64,000 nucleotides of DNA from Nocardia mangyaensis (GCF_001886715.1 NZ_CP018082.1:6200001-6264000); one strand, 5' to 3'; shown: positions 1 to 8,042, numbered from the stretch's first letter. Translations and numbers: made by a program. The notes: generated by a model from the letters alone, not told the origin.

Positions 1-363
1 GCCCAGATCTCGATAGCGGTTTCGAGCAGCGCGTCGACCGAGCGGGTCCGGACTCGCGCGCGGAGTCGAGCAGATGTTGCCACAGAAACGCGAAGCCGAT
101 TCGGAACGCGCGCAACACTCCGGCAGAGGAGCGCCTTATTCGGCTCGCTCGCGACCCGTCTGGCGTGGCGCGACCAGCTCCGGTGCATGCTGACCCAACC
201 GCTGCAGCAGATAATCGAGGTTCAGCCAGGTCGAGCGCCGCAGCTGCGCCCGGGACACCACGTCGGCCATCCGATAGAACTCGACCTGGTCGGCGATGCG
301 AGCGACGAGCTCGTCGGTGAGTTCATCGAGCCTGGCGATGAGGGTGTTCGCAACAACGACCAT
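1..363 (-). pseudogene. Decayed PucR-like regulator fragment
   Basis: On the minus strand an open stretch from an ATG at 363 encodes an N-terminal helical segment (TDELVARIADQVEFYRMADV) like those of PucR/CdaR-type regulators of Actinobacteria. It stops at a TAA at 136-138, after GRERAE. Beyond the stop, family-like sequence resumes in the same frame (GAPLP) and then in another frame (GVLRAFRIGFAFLWQHLLDS), with a further frame change near the window edge. A nonsense codon plus at least two frameshifts mean the gene is dead, unless the real gene is much shorter. The HTH C-terminal part would lie left of the window. It is divergent from the acyl-CoA synthetase stump, a common arrangement for a regulator and its target. 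The family is inferred from the helical pattern and is moderately sure. Confidence 0.5.
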
Positions 364-534
364 CGGTGAGTCGGGGCTCGGGCTGGGCACGGTGTGAGGG
401 TATCCGAGCTCATATTCCAGCGTGAATGTGCTGTGGGACACCGAACACGCGAATTGATTGTCTTCGCGACTATTGGCCGACGGCCGCCCGCTGTCGACGA
501 TTGATGGCGTGGAAATCATCGAAGGACCGAGCGC

Positions 535-1047
535 ATGACCAATCTCGCCTGGAATCTGAAGAAATCGGCGGAACAGTATCCGGAGCACGCGGCACTGCGG
601 CTCGACGAGCAGATGCTGACCTATTCCGAGTTCGACGAGATGAGTTCGCGTGTGGCGGGTTGGCTGCACGAGCACGGCCATTCCCCGGGGGATCGTGTCG
701 GCATCATGCTGCCAAATGTGATCGCCTTTCCCGTGATCTACTACGGCATTCTCCGCGCGGGATTGATCGCGGTGCCGATGAACCCGCTTCTGAAGGAGCG
801 CGAGGTACGCCACTACATCGACGACTCGGGCGCGGAGCTGATCTTCGCCTGGCACACCGCCTCGGAAGAAGTCGCCGCCGCCGTGGCGACTGATGACGTG
901 CACGTTGTCACGGTGGGGAAGCCGACAAGCGCCGCTACCCCAGGCCTTCGTGACAGCCTGGAGGCAATAGGCCAGATACACTGGAGCGTCAGCGAATTGG
1001 GCGCGGACGCCACCGCCAATCGCTGCGCAAAGGAGGGGTTGGTATGA
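535..1047 (+). pseudogene. Acyl-CoA synthetase, N-terminal stump
   Basis: The 170-residue product matches the start of AMP-binding acyl-CoA synthetases (fatty acid + ATP + CoA to acyl-CoA): AWNLKKSAEQYPEHAALRLD, then LTYSEFDE, GDRVGIMLPNV and AVPMNPLLKEREVRHYI. Family members are about 500 residues. The phosphate-binding YTSGTTG loop, the core and the C-terminal lid are absent, so it cannot be active. The reading frame ends at a TGA five bases before the IS at 1052. No continuation is seen beyond the IS, so the gene was probably cut by an earlier event and not by this IS. The start is the ATG at 535. Confidence 0.85.
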
Positions 1048-1117
1048 AGTTTGAGGTGCTGGAATTTCTTCGGACAGCGACCCAAAGTAGGATTTGGGTA
1101 ACTGAACGGAGTTGTTT

Positions 1118-1411
1118 GTGGCACAGAAGAAGTCGCGTCAGTTCAGCCCGGAGTTCCGGGAAACAGCGGCACGTGAGGTGGTCGAGAAGTCCCGGCCGGT
1201 CGCCGATGTCGCACGCGATTGCGGGGTGACTGATCAGACGATCCGGAACTGGGTGAAACAGTTCCGGCACACGAACTCTGCGGCTGATACCGGGTTGTCG
1301 TTGCCGGAACGCGCCCGGATGAAGGAATTGGAGCGGCTAGTCCGGGAACTGGAGGAGGAAAACCGCTTCCTGGGAAAATCGGTGGCCTTCTTCGCGAAAA
1401 AGCACCGGTAA
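1118..1411 (+). CDS. IS3-family transposase OrfA
   Basis: This is a 97-residue HTH protein that binds the IS ends and supplies the N-terminal part of the OrfAB transposase. An HTH_Tnp_1-type helix-turn-helix (VADVARDCGVTDQTIRNWVKQF) is followed by a leucine-zipper-like helix (LERLVRELEEENRFL). I chose the GTG at 1118 because ACGGAG lies 6 bases upstream. A TTG at 1112 is possible. The end of the gene overlaps the A-rich slippage site, and a -1 shift there leads into the orfB frame. Confidence 0.85.
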   Translation: MAQKKSRQFSPEFRETAAREVVEKSRPVADVARDCGVTDQTIRNWVKQFRHTNSAADTGLSLPERARMKELERLVRELEEENRFLGKSVAFFAKKHR

Positions 1412-1455
1412 CGGTCAAGTACGCGTTCATCGCGGCCGAAGAAGGCAATCACTCT

Positions 1456-2291
1456 GTGGCAGACATGTGCCGCTGGGCGGAGGTTTCCCGCTCAGGATTC
1501 TATGACTGGCGCAATCGGAAACCATCGGCCACTGCGCGGTGGCGGGAAGTCCTCGAAGCCGAGATCAGGTTCTGTTTCGAGCATTCCGACGGTACCTACG
1601 GCTACCGCCGCGTCCACGCCCAACTCGCCCGGTGGGGCACGACGGTCGATCCCGACACCGTGCGCAAGATCATGCGCGAGCTGGGATTGGTGCCGTGCCA
1701 ACCCCGCCCGTTCCGGCCGGTTACCACCGTCGCCGGCGACGCCGCCGACCTGCCCGATCTGGTCCAGCGCGACTTCACCGCCGAAGCGCCGGGACGAAAA
1801 CTCGTCGGTGACACCACCTATATCCGAACCTGGGAAGGCTGGCTGTATCTGGCAACTGTGCTCGACTGCTATTCGAAGAAAGTCATCGGCTACGCCATGG
1901 CAGACCACATGCGCACCGAATTGGTGACAGACGCCATGCGCATGGCCGCCCGGAACCTGCCCATCGCGGGCGGGAAAGCGATCTTCCACAGCGACCGAGG
2001 CAGCCAATATCTCTCCGCTGAATTCGCGGCAGTGGCCGAGAACTCGACATTTTGCGGTCCGTCGGTCGCACCGGAACTTGCTATGACAACGCCTGGGCGG
2101 AATCGTTCAACGGGACCTTGAAGAACGAGTGAGTGAACCGCACCCAATACCCGACGCGGGAACACGCCAGAAAGGACATCACCCGCTATATCGAGTTGCG
2201 GTACAACCAGATTCGACTTCACTCCGGAATTGACTACCGAACGCCGAACGAAGTATAGTCCGAGTGGTTCCAGTGGAATCAGGCGGCTTGA
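1456..2291 (+). pseudogene. IS3-family transposase OrfB, frameshifted
   Basis: This is the DDE integrase-type catalytic part of the transposase. The first two acidic residues are visible in VGDTTYIRTW and FHSDRGSQY. A one-base loss in an A run near 2042 (after AVAE) throws the frame. The third catalytic residue (NAWAESFNGTLKNE) is found only in the next frame. That frame then has a TGA at about 2130 where a sense codon is expected, and a TAG at about 2257 before the natural end SEWFQWNQAA and its TGA at 2289-2291. The -1 frame upstream of the GTG at 1456 is open back to the OrfA slippage site. The element could move only if a transposase were supplied in trans. Confidence 0.85.
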
Positions 2292-2461
2292 GATAACCAA
2301 AATCTCGCTGTCCGAGAACTTTCCGGCCCCTCAGTTCCGGCGCCACCCAGCTCGTACGTCGATCTGCTACGGAAAGCCTGCTATTACGGGCCGGGCCTCC
2401 GCACTCGGCCCAGAAGGCCAGCCATAGTGGTTCTATCGGTGATCTCTGACGTCACCGATAG

Positions 2462-2680
2462 GTAGTGTCCGGTGACAGTGAAGATGAGCCACGCCGACCT
2501 CGCTGACCTGCGGTGGCCGCTGTTGAGTGGCAGACTTCCCGATCCGGTTTGCCACTCAAAATGAGCCAACTCGCTCCATCGGCCACGGCGAACTGGCTGG
2601 TCAGGCTCTCGATGGTCCAGGTTCAGTGGCAAGGCTACGTCGATGGCTCAGATCGGTTGGCAATAGCCCATGTTCGCTGG
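2462..2680. mobile_element. Possible IS21-type terminal remnant
   Basis: The segment holds repeated short motifs typical of the multiple terminal repeats of IS21-family elements. GTGACAGTGAAGATGAGCCA lies near 2471. A related GTGGCAGA...TTGCCACTCAAAATGAGCCAA unit lies near 2526-2572, followed by further GTGGCA/TGGCAA copies up to about 2685. No istA or istB gene is nearby, so it would be one orphan end. The bases between the IS at 2333 and this point hold no gene I can support. The family assignment rests on recalled motif style and not on a database match. Confidence 0.4.
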
Positions 2681-2779
2681 CAACGGACAGGTAGATCCTG
2701 ACGTCGCCCCAGATCCGAAGATGTTTGTATCGGCGAATACTGACGTCGCGATCTTGGTTGCGAGTGATCAGTCCGCATT

Positions 2780-3150
2780 GCCTGGGTTCTCAGCACGTCG
2801 ACCTTGCAGCCTGGCGAGGCCGGATCGAAACCGTGCTCAACCACCCAGCGGGCCCCAGCAGGCTACGCAACGACCACCAGGCGCGGATCACCTCGAGGTC
2901 GATGTCGGCACCGTAACCGGCGACGACGTCACTGAGGTGTTCCGGGTGTTCGAGCGTCAGGATGGCGAGGTCATACAGGGGATCGCCCTGGGCCGCCTCG
3001 GACCGGTTAACGCCAGTGACCTCATCGCCTTCGACGAACACGTGGGAGATCTGGAGGTCGCCGTGGGTGAATGCCGGCGTTCACGGCCGAAGCGCGATCT
3101 CGGCTATCCGGCGGTTGTGTGCGACTACGTTGGTCGGGCCGTACACCACG
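2780..3150 (-). pseudogene. Aminoglycoside phosphotransferase-like gene, decayed
   Basis: Read on the minus strand, the segment encodes the C-terminal half of an APH-type small-molecule kinase. The catalytic-loop motif FTHGDLQISHVF is followed by GDEVTGV, SEAAQGDPLYDLAILTL and IRAWWSLRSLL. The expected metal-binding IDW after GV is replaced by NR through an apparent codon loss. A frameshift near 2858 moves the tail (VEHGFDPASPGCKVDVLR) into another frame. A TGA just before FTHGDL breaks the link to the preceding VVAHNRRIAEIALRP. The N-terminal lobe is missing, so no activity is expected. Confidence 0.7.
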
Positions 3151-3167
3151 CTATTGGACGCAACCGT

Positions 3168-3317
3168 GGCTTCATCCCCGCTCGGGCGGGGAGCACTGTA
3201 GGCCGGACAGCTGCACCTCCCCCACCCTGGCTTCATTCCGCGCGCCCGGGGAGCACGCATACGCAAAGGCGCCGCAGCTCGCTCGGGAGCCTTCATCCTC
3301 GCTCGCGAGGCGGCCGT
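3168..3317. CRISPR. Degenerate three-repeat CRISPR remnant (type I-E-like)
   Basis: Three copies of a 28-29-bp unit start at 3168, 3229 and 3289, so the periods are 61 and 60 bases. Copy 1 has the hairpin core CCCCGCTCGGGCGGGG flanked by GGCTTCAT and AGCAC. Copy 2 lacks one base, and copy 3 is intact only in its first half (CCTTCATCCTCGCTCG). The 32-base intervals (3197-3228 and 3257-3288) are unrelated to each other, as spacers should be. Repeat length, palindrome and spacer length match actinobacterial type I-E arrays. No cas gene is in the window, so this is an orphan relic. Read on the opposite strand, the repeat begins GTGCTCCCCGC. Confidence 0.75.
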
Positions 3318-3734
3318 CGACGCGCACACCGAGCAGTCGTCGGCGCGGTGACAGGTCTGGCAGTCGTGGTCGCTCTCGCCGAGATGGACTTACTCGACGC
3401 CGCCGAATCAGGGGTTCAGAGCCCGGTGCGCTAGTGAGGGCCAGGTAGACGGTCATGGCGCCTCTCGCGCGACATAGCAATCCTCCACACGGTCGACCGC
3501 CGCCGCCGTGATGGTCGGAGCAGCCGCTAGAGCTGCGCATTCAGAGAAGTCGCCTTCCCGGACATCGGTCAAGTGGACCGACGCCGCGTTGTCGACGCGC
3601 ACTGCGCGAGGTTGAACCCCGAACTCCACCCGCAGACGACGCCGGCCTCCCCCAACTCACCGAGCGGAAAGGAATTTCGTTGCCACACCACACTAAGACA
3701 GCCGCCACCCACAACCGACTCGATCGGTGTACCC
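3318..3734. other. Gap before the integrase; no gene seen
   Basis: There is no open frame with a credible start or protein-like composition. An excisionase gene would often sit upstream of a tyrosine integrase of this kind, but none is recognisable. The integrase frame is open upstream of its chosen start, but that stretch does not look coding. Confidence 0.5.
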
Positions 3735-5054
3735 ATGACCCGCGGTAGACCACCCCGGCCCCTCGGGGTCCCCGGCAAACCGATGCTCACCGAACTCGCT
3801 CCCGGGCACTGGAAAGCCCGCGTCCGGGTCCGCGACTCCTCCGGAAAACGACGCGAGCTCATGCGTGTCTCCCCGACCAAACTCGACTCCCGCCACCGCC
3901 CGATCCCCGACCGCACCGGCCAACGAGCCCTCGACGCCGTCATGGCAGCCGCAGCCGTCATCACCGTCGGCCTCGGCGGCGAACTGTCCACATCCATGAC
4001 CGTGCGCGACTTGTGGGTCCGCTACCGCGCGAGCCTCATCGCACAAGACCGCACCCAATCCACCATCGCCCGCTACGACGAAGTCGCCAAAATGTTCAAC
4101 ACCGCGTTCGGTGACCGGCGCCTGTTCGAAGTCACCACTTCCGCGGTCGAAACCTTCCTCACCGACGTCGGAAAAGCCAGGGGGCCTTCGAACATGCGCA
4201 CCGGGCGCATCGTGCTCTCGGGCATGTTCCGCTACGCCGTCCGCACCAGCCCCCTCGAGGTCAACCCGGTCCGCGAAGTCCAGATGCCGAAGAACATCGA
4301 AGCCAAGGGCCGCACCGGCGGGGCCGGCGACCTCACCACCGACGAACTGCGGTTCATCCTCTCCGCCGTCCGGACCTCCCAGATCCCGTGCCCGCGACAA
4401 CTCGCCAAGGCCGAACGAGAACGCGGCACACCCGTCAAGGCCTACACCCCGCCCACCGTCGCTGCGTACTGCGAGAGCGCCGACCTCGCCGACGTCATCA
4501 CCCTCTACGCCGCCACCGGCCTGCGCCGCTCCCAGATGCTCGCACTGTTGTGGACCGACATCGACCTCGACGCCGCGACCCTGCGCCCCACCGGAAAACT
4601 CGTCCGCGTCGCAGGCAAAGGACTGGTCCGTGTCACCAGGAAAGATGACCCGAAGAACCGGACCGGCACCATCGCCCTGCCCGAGTTCGCGGTGGAAATG
4701 CTCAAACGCCGCAAAACCGCGATGGCGAACCGGCGACCGGCTTCTCCGCCGGACCCCGGAATCGAGGTCCTGGATCTGGTGTTCCCCTCAGCCGTGGGGA
4801 CATTGCGTGACCCGCAAAACGTCGGACACGGCTGGCAGCGTGTCCGTGAAGCCCTGGGATTCGCCGAGGACATCACCCCACACAGTTTCCGCCACGCCGT
4901 GGCCACCATCCTCGACGACGCCGGCCTGTCGGCCCGGGTCACCGCCGATGTCCTCGGCCACGTCGACCCCGCCATGACCCAACGCCACTACATGGCACGC
5001 GGACGCCCACACAAGGCCGCCGCCGATGTCCTCAACCGAGCGGTGACCGGATAG
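3735..5054 (+). CDS. Tyrosine recombinase (integrase)
   Basis: The 439-residue phage/ICE-type integrase has an N-terminal basic arm-binding region and a SAM-like core-binding domain (TVRDLWVRYRASLIAQDRTQ). The catalytic domain shows the first Arg in ATGLRRSQMLALLW (about residue 262), HSFRH (about 381), and GHVDPAMTQRHYM with the nucleophilic Tyr (about 419). It would catalyse site-specific integration and excision. I chose the ATG at 3735, where alignable sequence begins (MTRGRPPRPLGVPG). The frame is open further upstream to 3573. It ends 146 bases before a tRNA 3'-end segment, the normal place for an attachment site. Motifs are complete, so it is probably functional. Confidence 0.92.
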   Translation: MTRGRPPRPLGVPGKPMLTELAPGHWKARVRVRDSSGKRRELMRVSPTKLDSRHRPIPDRTGQRALDAVMAAAAVITVGLGGELSTSMTVRDLWVRYRASLIAQDRTQSTIARYDEVAKMFNTAFGDRRLFEVTTSAVETFLTDVGKARGPSNMRTGRIVLSGMFRYAVRTSPLEVNPVREVQMPKNIEAKGRTGGAGDLTTDELRFILSAVRTSQIPCPRQLAKAERERGTPVKAYTPPTVAAYCESADLADVITLYAATGLRRSQMLALLWTDIDLDAATLRPTGKLVRVAGKGLVRVTRKDDPKNRTGTIALPEFAVEMLKRRKTAMANRRPASPPDPGIEVLDLVFPSAVGTLRDPQNVGHGWQRVREALGFAEDITPHSFRHAVATILDDAGLSARVTADVLGHVDPAMTQRHYMARGRPHKAAADVLNRAVTG

Positions 5055-5200
5055 CGGAATCAGACCGCTCGCGAATCCGTTCGAAATACGCTGCCCAACT
5101 CGAACCCCGCCGGACACTCGCCATTTGAATTAGTGGGGACTTACTGGTGACCACATAGCCCGCAAATCAGACGAAAAATATGGTCTGACCTGCACATATG

Positions 5201-5236
5201 TGGAGCTAAGGGGAATCGAACCCCTGACCTTCTCGA
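5201..5236 (-). other. Putative att core: tRNA 3'-end segment
   Basis: Read on the minus strand, this is the 3' end of a tRNA: a variable-loop-like AAGGTC, a perfect T arm (AGGGG-TTCGATT-CCCCT), then the acceptor half TAGCTCC and discriminator A. The matching 5' acceptor half GGAGCTA and the D and anticodon arms are not found in the next 80 bases, so it is not a whole tRNA. Tyrosine integrases of actinobacterial elements use such 3' ends as attachment sites, and the integrase ends 146 bases away. The isotype cannot be told from this part. Confidence 0.65.
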
Positions 5237-5257
5237 TACAAGACGAACGGACTACCA

Positions 5258-5383
5258 TAGACAACTCCAAACAACAAATCGGACAACTGATTACCGCTTC
5301 GACCTGGCCAAATGCACTGGCTACGACAACTTTCGACAACGATGGACAACGATCGACAACGGGCCGTTCAGCCGAATTAGTGG
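5258..5383. repeat. Direct repeats beside att (possible integrase arm sites)
   Basis: GACAAC occurs at 5260, 5282, 5325, 5335, 5345 and 5355. The last four are spaced exactly 10 bases, one helical turn. A separate GAATTAGTGG direct repeat lies at about 5127 and 5374, on either side of the tRNA segment. Phased repeats next to an att core are typical of integrase arm-type binding sites or of iteron-like control sites. No convincing gene lies between the integrase and the IS at 5546. Confidence 0.55.
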
Positions 5384-5585
5384 TGACATAGTGGGAGTCT
5401 CTTGCGGCTCTCACCCCCGATACCGAGCATCACGTGACGCGTTGGGATGTCTGATTCCACCGAGCTCAGCCAGCCTCGCCCGTACCAAGTTTCGGGACAC
5501 ACCGAGCGCCCGCGTAGCCTGGACCTGTGATCCGTGTGCGTCAATTGAGGTTCCCCCCGAATGGTGGACAGGGAGGCTATGCGGC

Positions 5586-6503
5586 TCAGGCTACTGCCGC
5601 TGAGAGCGACCGCTCGTAGCTGTCAGGACTTTGATTCCCAATCGCGGAGTGCCGCCGAGTAGTGTTATAGAAACTCATCCACATGTCAACTGAAGCAACA
5701 AGTTCGGCCTTCGTAGCGAACGCGTGCCGGTAATAGTGCTCATGCTTGAAACTCGACCACAGCGATTCGGCGGGGCTGTTGTCCCAACAAATCCCTGTCG
5801 CACCCATCGATCGCAGCAGACCGTGCCGGAAACAGGCGCGCGCGGTCAGATGCGCGGTGAACTCCCCACCACGGTCCGAATGCAAGATCGTGCCCCGGCA
5901 GTGCCCACCACGTGCGGCGACGGCGGCGTCGATGGCCTCGGTGACCATGTCGGCACCGATATGGTCGGCCAGGCTGTAAGCGAGCACTTTGCGGGTGTGT
6001 CCGTCGCGGATCGCGCACAGGAACATGTCGCCTTCACCGCAGGTCAAGTACGTGATGTCGGTGGTCCATACAGCGTCGGGGCGGCCTTGGTCGAACCGGC
6101 GTGCCACCCGGTCGGGCGGGAACGACGCGTCCGGGTCCTGCACCGTGGTTTTCACTTTGAAGGTGCGGGGACTGATGCCCTCGACCCCGATTTCAGCCAT
6201 GATCTTGGCGACGGTATTCGCTGAGACTCGCATCCCTTGATCGCGCAGTTCGCCGGTGATTCGTGGTGATCCGTAGGTGCCGTGGGAATCGCGGTGAACG
6301 GTCAAGATCTTCGTTTCCAGGTCCGCGCGCCGCTGCTGGCGATCGGTGAGAACGGTCCTCGCCCTGCGTTTCACGTAGGCGTAGTAGCCGGCCTTGGATA
6401 CTTTCAGCAGACGAGCCATTCGCGGGATCGAGAATCGTTGCCCTTCGGGTAGGGCGGTGCCTGCGGTTTCGGTGATGTTCTCGGGGCAGGCGTACTTGAC
6501 CAT
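5586..6503 (-). CDS. IS3-family transposase OrfB
   Basis: This 305-residue integrase-core protein has all three catalytic acidic positions visible: TTDITYL, HSDRGGEF and SPAESLWSSFKHE. An HTH_21-like segment (YYAYVKRRARTV) precedes the rve domain. Its ATG at 6503 overlaps the OrfA TGA by one base (TGATG). The active enzyme is probably the OrfAB fusion made by -1 frameshifting upstream, which performs the copy-out/paste-in reaction of the IS. Confidence 0.93.
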   Translation of the reverse strand: MVKYACPENITETAGTALPEGQRFSIPRMARLLKVSKAGYYAYVKRRARTVLTDRQQRRADLETKILTVHRDSHGTYGSPRITGELRDQGMRVSANTVAKIMAEIGVEGISPRTFKVKTTVQDPDASFPPDRVARRFDQGRPDAVWTTDITYLTCGEGDMFLCAIRDGHTRKVLAYSLADHIGADMVTEAIDAAVAARGGHCRGTILHSDRGGEFTAHLTARACFRHGLLRSMGATGICWDNSPAESLWSSFKHEHYYRHAFATKAELVASVDMWMSFYNTTRRHSAIGNQSPDSYERSLSAAVA

Positions 6504-6826
6504 CAGCTCGAACCGGGCCGGTTCTGACCCATCGCGGCAAAGTACGCCGAGGCTTTTTTCAGGAACGCAATGTCCTTGTCCTGCTCGGCAACTCGCTTCC
6601 GCAAGGCGAGGAGCTCGGCTCTCTCGGCGGCTTGCAGGGGTGTTTCGCCAGCGGCTTGCGCGGCGTCGAGACGTCGTCGTTCGTCTTTGACCCAGTTGCT
6701 GAGTAGTCCGTCGTTGATGCCGAGTTCGCGGGCGACTTCGGCGATGGTGCGACCGGTATCGATTACCCGGTGGGCGGCCTCGACCTTGTACTCGGCCGTG
6801 AACGACCGGCGTTTACGAGGAGGCAT
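6503..6826 (-). CDS. IS3-family transposase OrfA
   Basis: The 107-residue protein has an N-terminal helix-turn-helix (TIAEVARELGINDGLLSNWV) and a C-terminal helix (LLALRKRVAEQDKDIAFLKK). It would bind the terminal repeats and dimerise with the transposase. The KK codons of FLKKASAYF sit on the A-rich slippage site used to make OrfAB. The start ATG at 6826 is the first in the element. Confidence 0.92.
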   Translation of the reverse strand: MPPRKRRSFTAEYKVEAAHRVIDTGRTIAEVARELGINDGLLSNWVKDERRRLDAAQAAGETPLQAAERAELLALRKRVAEQDKDIAFLKKASAYFAAMGQNRPGSS

Positions 6827-7473
6827 GCGGACATCCTTTCAAACAGACCAGATGGTCTGTCAAGTCGGTGTCCACTACTCAGGGGGAACCTCAAATGGCC
6901 GCCTGAACCTGAGCGAGACTGATCGGCTTGGGGCGCGCACCCGGAATGCGTTCCCTGCCGACCGCTGTGACACTAACTGCTGCGGCCTGGCCTCGCCGCC
7001 ACTGACTTACCCTCCACCACACAGCCGACGGCGTCACGTCGTAGGCGGCAGCTACGTCGGCGTACCGTTCGCCCGCGTCGATCCGCTGCGAAATGCCCGG
7101 CAAGTCGACATCAGGGATCTTCTTGCGGCGGCGGGAGCTCCGCCTACTCGCCTTCTGCAGCCCCCATCGACGCCCTTACTCACCAGCGTCGCCGATGTCA
7201 CGGGCCCGTGGTGAACCCGACCCACCTGCGATCAATGCGGCGGTGCGGCCGGGCATGGCGAGGGCGACCTCGCGGGCTCGCTGGCGCACTCGCGACGACG
7301 ACAGCGAGGTCCGGGCAGGGACGCCCAACGCCGTATTGAGTTGCCGGGAGGTACCTCGTGTCGGCGAGCGGCATGGATTCCCAGCGAGGGCCACGGACGC
7401 TGCCCGCAGATCGGACAGATACCGCGCAGGGCGGCGGCCCTGAGATGTGGAACTTCAGCGGGCCGGAAGCTGG

Positions 7474-7929
7474 TCACGCCCGGTCGAGGCGGGCGATACG
7501 AGCCAGTACCGACGCCCGGGTCAAGCCGCCGTCGGGGTGGCGGTCCAGGTCGGTGCGCTCACGCGCCATCATCGATTTCACTGTGCCGGTGGCGACTCCC
7601 AGCATCGCCGCGGCCACCGAGTACGACACCGATTCGGTGTCGTCTCTGCCGACTGAGCGGCCCACCATGCGCCCGACCGGTGTTCGCCACCACACGGGCT
7701 CAGGTTCTTCGGGCCAGGCGACGCCAGCGAGGTCGATCACGGTCTGCGCGGCGACCTCGTCATCGTCGCTACACAGCGACGCCGCCAGGGTGGGGACGGT
7801 CTCGGTGATGCGTTCTCGCGTCATAGCGGCGAGGTCGAGCGCTCCGATCGCTTCGAGTGCTCCGACGATGTAGTTGTCCAGGGCGTCTGCCAGTTGGTCG
7901 GCGACGGCGGCGGTATTGCTGTCGGTCAT
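7474..7929 (-). CDS. Conserved plasmid-type protein with C-terminal HTH-like end
   Basis: This 151-residue protein has no family I can name. The N-terminal half is acidic and helical (VADQLADALDNYIVGALEAI). The C-terminal end looks like a small DNA-binding winged helix (SVAAAMLGVATGTVKSMMAR, then LTRASVLARIARL), as in excisionase-like proteins. I chose the ATG at 7929. The open frame continues upstream through a TTG but into the palindromic control region. The stop overlaps the GTG of the zinc-finger regulator (GTGA), so the two formed one operon before the latter was broken. It is divergent from the DUF2637 gene and could bind the palindrome between them, but that is inference. Confidence 0.6.
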   Translation of the reverse strand: MTDSNTAAVADQLADALDNYIVGALEAIGALDLAAMTRERITETVPTLAASLCSDDDEVAAQTVIDLAGVAWPEEPEPVWWRTPVGRMVGRSVGRDDTESVSYSVAAAMLGVATGTVKSMMARERTDLDRHPDGGLTRASVLARIARLDRA

Positions 7930-8006
7930 CGAGAACGCTCGTTGGCGGTAGAGGCAGAACCAACACCCGTGATCGCAGGCAACCGGCGCTACCCACACGA
8001 CGGTAC

Positions 8007-8042
8007 GCAACCACAATCGGTTGACAACCGATTAGTGGTTGC
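8007..8042. promoter_or_regulatory. Nested palindrome in a divergent intergenic region
   Basis: An inner perfect palindrome (8015-8033) has 9-base arms AATCGGTTG/CAACCGATT around one A. It is enclosed by GCAACCAC (8007-8014) and GTGGTTGC (8035-8042). Together they form 17-base arms with a single extra base. The site lies between the divergent genes at 7929 and 8267. TTGACA at 8021-8026 inside it resembles a -35 box on the plus strand, but no clear -10 follows. It looks like an operator for a dimeric repressor. Confidence 0.6.

Larger units (their letters stand above)
1052..2333 (+). mobile_element. IS3-family insertion sequence, 1,282 bp
   Basis: The element has 29-bp imperfect terminal inverted repeats at 1052-1080 and 2305-2333. 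Both begin TGAGG and share an exact inner 11-mer, TCGGACAGCGA. It is flanked by a 3-bp direct repeat GTT (1049-1051 and 2334-2336), the expected IS3 target duplication. Inside are orfA and an orfB in the -1 frame. The GCGAAAAAG stretch at 1394-1402 is a plausible slippage site: after it the -1 frame is open straight into orfB. OrfB carries three lesions, so the copy is probably inactive. Confidence 0.93.
5546..6893 (-). mobile_element. IS3-family insertion sequence, 1,348 bp, apparently intact
   Basis: The ends begin TGAGGTTCCCCC and continue with GTGGACA in both orientations (left end 5546 onward; right end running back from 6893). A 3-bp duplication AAT flanks the element (5543-5545 and 6894-6896). 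OrfA and OrfB lie on the minus strand. OrfA contains CTGAAAAAAGCC near 6555. A -1 slip there opens a frame (EPARFELMVKYACPEN) that runs into OrfB without a stop, as in the programmed frameshift of IS3 elements. Both genes are complete. The element is unlike the one at 1052 in its termini. Confidence 0.93.
5411..7477 (-). pseudogene. Zinc-finger/HTH regulator split by an IS3 element
   Basis: The 5' part starts at a GTG (7477) that overlaps the stop of the gene before it by four bases. It encodes CPICGQRPWPSLGIHAARRH, a MucR/Ros-like Cys2-His2 finger. A frameshift near 7350 is needed to continue into RQLNTALGVPARTSLSSSRV, and a TAA follows at 7176-7178. The same frame then continues into an HTH-like stretch (YADVAAAYDVTPSAVWWRV) up to the IS. 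When 5546-6893 and one copy of the AAT duplication are removed, the frame runs on through 5545 as DAHGSQVQATRALGVSRNLV and ends at 5411. It may originally have been two adjacent regulators. Either way the locus is broken at least three times. Confidence 0.65.

Noticed and set aside
1044..1229. An ATG with a good AGGAGGGG ribosome-binding site just before the first IS
   Set aside because: The frame runs into the IS and into the wrong frame of orfA. Joining the IS flanks gives only a 30-40-residue peptide without similarity.
2670..3434. A 254-codon plus-strand frame that contains GFIPARAGST
   Set aside because: That peptide is the usual false translation of a CRISPR repeat. The rest is antisense to the phosphotransferase-like pseudogene and has no protein family features.
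5201..5275. A complete tRNA gene on the minus strand
   Set aside because: Only the T arm and the 3' acceptor half are present. The 5' acceptor half and the other arms cannot be found in the right distance.
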